Below the pieces are notes generated by a model. The model made no database searches, was not told the origin of the DNA, and saw only the letters and a list, made by a program, of their open reading frames with translations. Below are positions 14,688 through 19,429 of a DNA stretch of 19,429 nucleotides, in pieces. The translations under genes were made by a program, and so were the position numbers. The stretch lies in assembly GCA_009695065.1 (NCBI GenBank), contig SIBR01000056.1, forward strand, positions 1 to 19,429. Direction: 5' to 3'. The stretch comes from Opitutus sp. (GTDB lineage Bacteria; Verrucomicrobiota; Verrucomicrobiae; Opitutales; Opitutaceae). Each line of letters begins with the position of its first letter. Positions within the stretch are counted from its first letter, which is position 1.

Positions 14688-14879
14688 CCTGTCCCTATTC
14701 GGTTTCCATGCCGCGAATAACCTGTCCATTTAACGAAGGGTGAAGGTGAAGGCCGGACTGGCCTATTTTGCCAAGCCCCTGTCCTACTATCGTTAACCCA
14801 CCATTTAATTGACCTGTCCCTAACAGCGTTCACCGTTTAATTGACCTGTCCCTATCAGCGTTAAATTAACCTGTCCCTA
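14688..14879. repeat. Cluster of CCTGTCCCTA repeats
   Basis: CCTGTCC cores occur at 14688, 14721, 14778, 14813, 14845 and 14870. The copies at 14804-14830 and 14836-14862 share TTTAATTGACCTGTCCCTA plus CAGCGTT with one mismatch and a 32-base period. The third (14863-14882) is a variant with TAACCTGTCCCTAGCG. A related copy is at 14109-14139, and the unit GGTTTC/TCATGCCGCGAAT beside CCTGTCC recurs at 14701 and 14109. A single core is at 11918. Such dispersed motifs resemble REP sequences mobilised by REP-associated Y1 transposases, though no transposase gene is in the window. Confidence 0.65.
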
Positions 14880-14884
14880 GCGCG

Positions 14885-15040
14885 TGTCATGAACTTTGGA
14901 GTGCGGCGGCTCGACGCCGCTTTTGTCGACGAGCCCAGGCTCGTCGACATGCCAGACCGGCGCGCCGGGTCGCGCCTTCGACAGCGGCGCCAGGTCGCCG
15001 CACTCCAAACAGGGCGTCTTCATCAAGAAAGTGCATGACA
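14885..15040. repeat. Large palindromic element, GGAGTGCGGCG family (copy 2)
   Basis: Outer arms TGTCATG (14885-14891) and CATGACA (15034-15040). Within them TTTGGAGTGCGGCG (from 14895) pairs with CGCCGCACTCCAAA (to 15009). The interior contains a perfect hairpin GTCGACGAGC-ccag-GCTCGTCGAC (14925-14948) and GCGGCGCCAGG, matching the right arm of copy 1 at 7777-7848. It is therefore an expanded or composite version of the same repeat. Confidence 0.7.
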
Positions 15041-15055
15041 GTCCCTAACAGCGGA

Positions 15056-15103
15056 TGCCTCACCTGCCTGATGCCCGTGCCCATCTCTTCGCTTTACCGA
15101 TGA
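15056..15103 (+). pseudogene. 3' scrap of a lost sialidase-like gene
   Basis: The frame ending in the TGA at 15101-15103 reads C-L-T-C-L-M-P-V-P-I-S-S-L-Y-R-stop. It aligns with the last residues of the gene at 11990 (S-T-C-L-M-R-V-P-V-A-W-F-R-S). At the DNA level 15061-15082 matches 13087-13108 at 21 of 22 positions. The TGA overlaps the next sialidase-like ATG as ATGA, the kind of coupling seen elsewhere in the cluster. The body of the gene is gone, and the repeat-rich interval takes its place. Confidence 0.6.
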
Positions 15104-16227
15104 AAACCGCCCTCCTTACTTTCTTCCTCGGCCTGCTCGTTGGTATTCCCTCGATGCCGGCCGCCTCCCTCCCCACTTGGGCCGCCAAGAATACCGCCGG
15201 CCTTCCTGTCCGCATCGCCGTGGCCGCGCCAGAGGGCGACCGTTTCGCTCATCTATCGTGGCCCAAGGCAGTGCGCACGCCCCGCGGAACCGTCCTGCTC
15301 GCCTACAGCGCCGGGCAAGGACATAACACGGGGAGCTCAGGTCCGTCCGTTTCCCGCTCCACCGACGGCGGCAAGACTTTCAGTGCGCCGCACCTGCTGA
15401 TGCGCTTTCCCGAGGACGACGCCCGCTACTTGGACTGTGGCAATGTCGCCCTGGGCGTAGCCGAGAACGGCGACGCACTTCTGCTCGCGATGGCGTACCG
15501 CCGCGATGAGGCCAATGACATCTTCGGCTGGCGCTCGACCGACGACGGCGTCACGTGGACGCGCTCGGACACCTCTGCTCTCGGCCCAAATAAAACCGGG
15601 TCGGTTTTCGGAGCTATCGTTCCAGTCAAAGGTCAGGGACTCGTCGCGCTCGGCCACTACCGCGCGGGGGCCAAACCCTACACTCGCGGGATCTGGCTTT
15701 CGGCTTCGCCCGACAACGGCCGCAGGTGGGGCGAAGCGCGCCGGATTGCCGACGTGGCCGCGGTCGAACCCATGCTCGTCCCCGCCGGCGGACGACTGCT
15801 GGGTTTTTTCCGCGGTGAAAACGCGCTCGGCGGCCGGCAATACGTCGGCGCGTCCGACGACGACGGCCTCACTTGGAAAACTTCGCTCTCCGTTCTCGAC
15901 TCGGAAAACCCCAAAGCCGCCCGACTCGCCGCACCCTGCGCCGTGGAAAGCCCGACCAAGCCCGGCGAAATCCTCGTGCTCACGACCGAGCGCGCCGTAC
16001 CCGGCAACACCCCCGGCCGGATTTGGTTGTGGCGCGGCGATGCGGGCAAGCTCGCCTGGAAACGCGAACGCGTCCTGCTTGAATTTCCAAAAATCGAAGG
16101 GGATCCCAATACCGACCTCGGCTATCCGTGGCTCCTCCACGTGTCCGGCCATCGCTGGCAGATGTTTTACTACCACGGCAACGCGCGCGCTTCCGCCCAC
16201 ATCTGGGTGACCGACGTGGAGCTGTGA
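15100..16227 (+). CDS. Secreted sialidase-like BNR protein (divergent paralog 4)
   Basis: 375 residues from the ATG at 15100, which gives a clear Sec signal (MKTALLTFFLGLLVGIPSMP, cleavage near Ala21-22). The open frame extends 45 bases upstream into the remnant. Asp boxes are at 87-94 (ending in F), 146-153, 203-210 (SPDNGRRW) and 252-259. The active-site region differs from the other four. The first-Arg position reads L-S-W-P-K (52-56), the HDR motif is absent, Glu223 and Arg238 are plausible equivalents of the catalytic Glu and second Arg, and G-Y-P (341-343) keeps the Tyr. It is a different subfamily, so its substrate probably differs. It opens the second half of the island. Confidence 0.74.
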   Translation: MKTALLTFFLGLLVGIPSMPAASLPTWAAKNTAGLPVRIAVAAPEGDRFAHLSWPKAVRTPRGTVLLAYSAGQGHNTGSSGPSVSRSTDGGKTFSAPHLLMRFPEDDARYLDCGNVALGVAENGDALLLAMAYRRDEANDIFGWRSTDDGVTWTRSDTSALGPNKTGSVFGAIVPVKGQGLVALGHYRAGAKPYTRGIWLSASPDNGRRWGEARRIADVAAVEPMLVPAGGRLLGFFRGENALGGRQYVGASDDDGLTWKTSLSVLDSENPKAARLAAPCAVESPTKPGEILVLTTERAVPGNTPGRIWLWRGDAGKLAWKRERVLLEFPKIEGDPNTDLGYPWLLHVSGHRWQMFYYHGNARASAHIWVTDVEL

Positions 16228-16635
16228 AGGCCAAGGCGTTCTTGATCGCCCACAACTTAGCGCGGCCCGGTCGCAACCGGCCCAATTCCGCCGGATTTTT
16301 CCGCGGATCACCTGGATCGGCCCAGCCGCAACCGAATCCATTTCACCAGATTTTTCCGCGGATATCGCGGATTATCGCGGATGGTCCGATACGCGGGGTT
16401 TTATCCACGTTCATCCGCGCCATCCGCGGGGAAGATTGGGGTTTGAACAAGATGCACGGAGGAAAGCAAAATTTTGGGATATGGCAGTCCGGACGGCACG
16501 GATTGAGGCCGCCTTCATCCGGGGCTTATCCGTGTCATCCGCGGTTAATCGGTTTGGTCCGCAGTGGCACCAAGGCTGAACCAGCGAACAGCGTTTGATT
16601 TGCCGTGGCCCCGGAGCCAATATGTCGATCACCGT
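16228..16635. other. 408-base gap with degenerate repeats
   Basis: I see no gene. The gap holds a direct repeat (16263-16363) and two runs built from TCATCCGCG, TTATCC and CATCCGCGG (16399-16432 and 16513-16552), a motif style I recall as common intergenic filler in environmental genomes. No clear promoter. The ATG at 16636 has no strong Shine-Dalgarno sequence. Confidence 0.55.
16263..16363. repeat. Tandem direct repeat, 55-base period
   Basis: Copy 1 (16263-16308) and copy 2 (16318-16363) match at about 37 of 46 positions. Both begin CGGCCC, contain CGCAACCG and end GATTTTTCCGCGGAT. Nine bases separate them. They are followed by further GGATATCGCGGATTATCGCGGAT slippage-like sequence. Confidence 0.6.
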
Positions 16636-17946
16636 ATGAAACCCCTCAGTCGTCGTTCCTTCGTTCAGAATCTCGCCACCGGCGGCGCTTTGGCAGTGCT
16701 CCCCCGGCTTGCCGCGCAACCTGCCTCCGCCCGCCTTGCCGCCGGCTCCGGTGACATCCCGAAAAAAGGCGACGGACTCGATCGCCAGCTATTGCGGCCG
16801 TTCTCCGCGCTCAATCCCAAGAACACCGAGGGCTCGGGCATCGTGCTCAAGGACGGTTCCATCCTCCTCCTCTGGACGGAATTCCTCGACGTGGACCGGA
16901 TGCCGGAGAAGGAGCGCCCGCCGTTCTCGGCGTTGCGCCGCTCGGCCAAGACCGACGACGGCTATGCCCGCATCAGCGGCATCGTCTCCAAAGACGGCGG
17001 CCGGACCTGGTCCCCACCCCGCGTTTATGTGGACGACGCTGATGCCAAAGTGAATACGATGTCTCCCGCCGTCGCCCGGTTGCAGGATGGCCGCCTGATG
17101 CTCGCCTATAGCTGGCGCAGCGGCGGCAACCACAAGGATAATTACGGGCCCTGCGCCCGACGCGCGCGCTTTTCCACCGATGAGGGAAACACCTGGTCGG
17201 GGCCCGTGCGCATCACCCCGGATGACGGCACCTATCACACCGGATGCCATGACCGTGCCTGGTCCCTGCCGTCAGGCCGCATCCTTGTGCAGTGCCACAC
17301 CAACACCCCGCGCGGGCAGGGCGAAGGAGACCGATTCTTCCAGAAACATGTCTATATCGCCTACTCCGACGATGCCGGCAAAACTTGGGGCCATTCCAAC
17401 CGGCTGACGGAAAACGTCGACGTAGGCCTGAATGAATCCTGCCTGGCTGAGCGAGCCGATGGTTCGTTGCTGATGGTGCTGCGGTCCTGGCGCGGAAACT
17501 CGTTCTTCAGCGAATCCAGCAACGGCGGCGCGACGTGGTCGGAACCCCGCCCCTCAGGGGTCGTTGCACCCGATGCCCCGACCTACCTGACGCGAATCCC
17601 AAGCACGGATCACTTGCTCATGATTTGGAACTGCAACTTCAATCTACCCGCGCAGACCTTGCGCATCCCGGCAGCGGCCGGGCAGGCTGCGGCGGACCTA
17701 TCGCTCAGCGGCCACGCCATCTCCCGCTGCCCGCTGCTGTGCGCGGTCAGCCGCGATGGCGGACGCAGTTGGGGCCTGCCCCGCGCGCTGGAGACCGACA
17801 TCAATTACGAATGGGCTTATCCCGGCGTGGTTTTCCATGGCGACCATGCGCTGATTCACTATTTCCGCAGCCCAGCTTTGGAGCGGGGCCGCGAACTCAT
17901 GCTCACCCGCGTGCCGGTCAAATGGTTTTATGAAAGTGCCATCTGA
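16636..17946 (+). CDS. Tat-exported sialidase-like BNR protein (paralog 5)
   Basis: 436 residues. The ATG at 16636 gives a twin-arginine signal (SRRSFVQN, residues 5-12, then a hydrophobic stretch). Upstream in-frame codons add no sensible sequence. Asp boxes lie at 118-125, 180-187, 244-251, 294-301 (SSNGGATW, Asp replaced by Asn) and 372-379. Glu267, Glu272, Arg283, Arg364 and Tyr395 follow sialidase spacing, and GCHDR is at 203-207. N-T-E-G-S (63-67) stands in place of the first-Arg motif. A loop of about 25 residues (338-362) precedes the third Arg and is unique to this copy. The last 17 bases overlap the start of the sulfatase, so the two are co-transcribed. Confidence 0.82.
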   Translation: MKPLSRRSFVQNLATGGALAVLPRLAAQPASARLAAGSGDIPKKGDGLDRQLLRPFSALNPKNTEGSGIVLKDGSILLLWTEFLDVDRMPEKERPPFSALRRSAKTDDGYARISGIVSKDGGRTWSPPRVYVDDADAKVNTMSPAVARLQDGRLMLAYSWRSGGNHKDNYGPCARRARFSTDEGNTWSGPVRITPDDGTYHTGCHDRAWSLPSGRILVQCHTNTPRGQGEGDRFFQKHVYIAYSDDAGKTWGHSNRLTENVDVGLNESCLAERADGSLLMVLRSWRGNSFFSESSNGGATWSEPRPSGVVAPDAPTYLTRIPSTDHLLMIWNCNFNLPAQTLRIPAAAGQAAADLSLSGHAISRCPLLCAVSRDGGRSWGLPRALETDINYEWAYPGVVFHGDHALIHYFRSPALERGRELMLTRVPVKWFYESAI

Positions 17947-19262
17947 CCCCGGCTCCCGGCGCCAGCCTTGGCGTCTGCTCGTGGCGTTTCTGCTCGCAGG
18001 ACTGTTCCCGGCGTATCTCCCCGCCGCCGAAAGCGAATCAAAGCCGAACATCCTTTTCATCCAGGCCGACGATCTCGGATGGCGAGACCTCGGATCGTAT
18101 GGCGCCCGCTCCTATTCGACTCCGGCCATCGATTCGCTCGCCCGCGAGGGATTGCGCTTCACCCAGGCGTACGCCGGTTCCACGGTCTGCACGCCGTCGC
18201 GTGCCTGCCTGGTCACCGGACTGCATTGTGCCCGGCTTCATACGACCGGGCAACCCGGTTACCAGACGGAGGACACCACCGGACGAAAATTTGCGCATCC
18301 CAAATTTCTCACGACGTTTCCCGTCCAACACCCCAACGATGGCGCACACTTTGACCGCCGCGGGCTACCGGGTGGCCATCTACGGCAAATGGGGCTTCGA
18401 TGATTCCCCGAAAGAACACGGATTCGGCGAAGTGGTCGATGGCCCCGACGAGAAATTGGTCGATGCCGTCGTCGCCATGTTGGGCCGGAATGATTCACCG
18501 CCATTTTTCGCCTACGTTAATTTCTCCCGGCCTCACATCCCGCTCCACCCCAGCCCGGATCGGATCGCCGCTTACGCCGCCAAGCCGGAATTTCAGCCGA
18601 AAAAACTCAGTCCCGCTTATGCCGCCGAAATCGAGGCCTTGGATCGGGAAACGGGCCGGCTCATCGCGGCCCTCGATCGCTCCGTCCATGCTCGCAACAC
18701 GGTGGTGATTTTCGGCTCCGACAACGGCGGTTTCCTCGGCTACGATACGGAGCACCTCGCCGACAACGCCCCGCTTCGCGAAGGCAAAGCCAGCCTTTAT
18801 GAAGGCGGCATCCGCGTGCCGCTGATCGTCCGTTGGCCGGGCGTGACCAAGCCCGGTGCGTCGACCGACGCCATCGTACACTGCGTGGACTGGCACGCCA
18901 CGCTTGCCGAAATCGGGCGAGGCACCGTGCCGGCCCGGCTTGATGGACTCAGTTTTGCATCCGTGCTGCGCGGCGAAGGAAATATTCCGGTGCGCGCCCT
19001 TTACTGGCACTACCCGCACTACCGCCGCTCGATGGCCGGATTATCGGCCAGCCCTTCGTCCGCCATTCGCGAGGGCGATTGGAAGCTCCTGCATTTTTTC
19101 GAGACCGATCAGGTTGAACTCTACAATCTCCGGGAGGATTTGGGCGAAGCGCGCAACCTCGCCACCAGCATGCCGGAAAAGGCGGCCGCCCTGCGCCGCC
19201 AGCTCGACGCCTGGCGCAACGCCGTCGGCGCCCAACCGCCCATCCGAAACCCCACGCCTTAG
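17930..19262 (+). pseudogene. Sulfatase (alkaline phosphatase superfamily) interrupted by a frameshift
   Basis: The frame from the ATG at 17930 gives a signal-like segment (residues 13-33), then KPNILFIQADDLGW (38-51, metal-binding Asp pair) and the formylglycine motif C-T-P-S-R (87-91). It then derails and stops at 18403. The next frame continues the family pattern with TMAHTLTAAGYR, GKWGFD, FSRPHIPLHP, SDNGGF, EGGIRVPLIVRWPG and ELYNLREDLGEARNLA to a stop at 19260-19262. One extra C in the CCCC run at 18331-18334 would explain it: removing one joins HPTMAHTL in frame and gives about 444 residues, near the usual length. The active sulfatase would remove sulfate from a glycan outside the cytoplasm. 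It overlaps the preceding sialidase-like gene. A sequencing or assembly error is a real alternative. Confidence 0.8.
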
Positions 19263-19268
19263 GCGTGG
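19252..19268. terminator. Possible bidirectional terminator hairpin
   Basis: CCACGCC (19252-19258), loop TTA, GGCGTGG (19262-19268) overlaps the sulfatase stop codon and lies between two converging sulfatase genes. There is no T-run on either strand, so it would be a weak or non-canonical terminator. Confidence 0.35.
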
Positions 19269-19273
19269 CCGGA

Positions 19274-19429
19274 CTAATCGGGGCGGGGCACGGCCCGCCA
19301 GCCCGCTGCCAGACGGCGCATCAGTTCGCTTCTTAGGTTTGATCGAGCCGGATCCGCCGCCACGTTTCGGGTCTCGGCCGGATCTCCGACATGATCGTAG
19401 AGCTCGACGGCGATTTCCCGCGACGGATC
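19274..19429 (-). CDS. C-terminus of a second sulfatase, continuing past the right edge
   Basis: The minus strand from the window edge to the TAG at 19276-19274 encodes 51 residues: SREIAVELYDHVGDPAETRN, then VAADPARSNLRSELMRRLAA and GWRAVPRPD. The ELYDHxxDPAETRNVA pattern is the characteristic end of the sulfatase C-terminal domain, as in iduronate-2-sulfatase-like proteins. No catalytic part is in the window. It faces the frameshifted sulfatase tail to tail, with 11 bases between the two stops. Confidence 0.72.
   Translation of the reverse strand, partial: DPSREIAVELYDHVGDPAETRNVAADPARSNLRSELMRRLAAGWRAVPRPD

Larger units (their letters stand above)
14655..15055. other. Repeat-rich interval without genes
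   Basis: No coding sequence is visible. The left half carries a run of CCTGTCC(C) repeats (14688-14879). The right half is a large palindromic unit (14885-15040), and the 3' scrap of a lost sialidase-like gene begins at about 15056. The unit's outer edges are TGTCATG and CATGACA. GTCCCTAACAGCG follows at its right edge and repeats part of the CCTGTCCCTAACAGCG copy at 14813, as if the unit sits inside the repeat array. Confidence 0.6.

Noticed and set aside
14804..14882. CRISPR array
   Set aside because: The repeats are few, irregularly spaced (32 then 25 bases) and separated by very short, similar spacers. There are no cas genes.

Overview
The window is GC-rich bacterial DNA. It most resembles a member of the Verrucomicrobiota, probably near Opitutales. 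This rests on sialidase-like and sulfatase-rich gene content, several twin-arginine signal peptides, a compact ECF-type sigma factor remnant, weak Shine-Dalgarno signals and many short palindromic intergenic repeats. No rRNA or other phylogenetic marker is present, so the assignment is an inference.

Positions 484-11768 are a gene-dense block, all on the + strand and mostly closely spaced. It looks like a catabolic island for a sialic acid or a similar acid sugar. In order it holds an N-acetylneuraminate lyase (nanA-like), an MFS transporter of the hexuronate/acid-sugar type, a Tat-exported sialidase-like protein, a YhcH/NanQ-type protein, two related FAD-dependent oxidoreductases (one Tat-exported, one cytoplasmic), a second exported sialidase-like protein, a HIT-family protein, a D-2-hydroxyacid dehydrogenase and an enolase-superfamily (mandelate racemase type) enzyme. 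Sialidase-like, HIT and dehydrogenase genes are joined by ATGA and GTGA stop/start overlaps. A third sialidase-like gene without a signal peptide follows at 11990-13129.

Positions 13130-15099 are a decayed, repeat-rich interval. It contains a frameshifted and truncated sigma factor, the 3' end of a lost minus-strand gene with its terminator, a small conserved gene beside an internally deleted nucleotidyltransferase, an array of CCTGTCCC repeats, a large palindromic element, and a scrap matching the 3' end of the sialidase-like genes.

Positions 15100-19262 return to the island theme with two more exported sialidase-like genes and a frameshifted sulfatase. A second sulfatase converges from the right edge on the - strand.

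The proposed logic is that exported sialidase-like enzymes and sulfatases trim a sulfated, acid-sugar-bearing glycan. The released sugar would be imported, converted by anomerase, oxidoreductases and dehydratase, and cleaved by the NanA-type aldolase to pyruvate. The most notable points are three. Four of the five sialidase-like proteins keep two arginines of the sialidase triad, the Glu and the Tyr, but have Ser/Thr-Glu in place of the first arginine motif, and the fifth has Ser there too. The usual NanE/NanK partners are absent from the window. Several genes carry deletions or frameshifts, including a transporter that appears to lack about one membrane segment.
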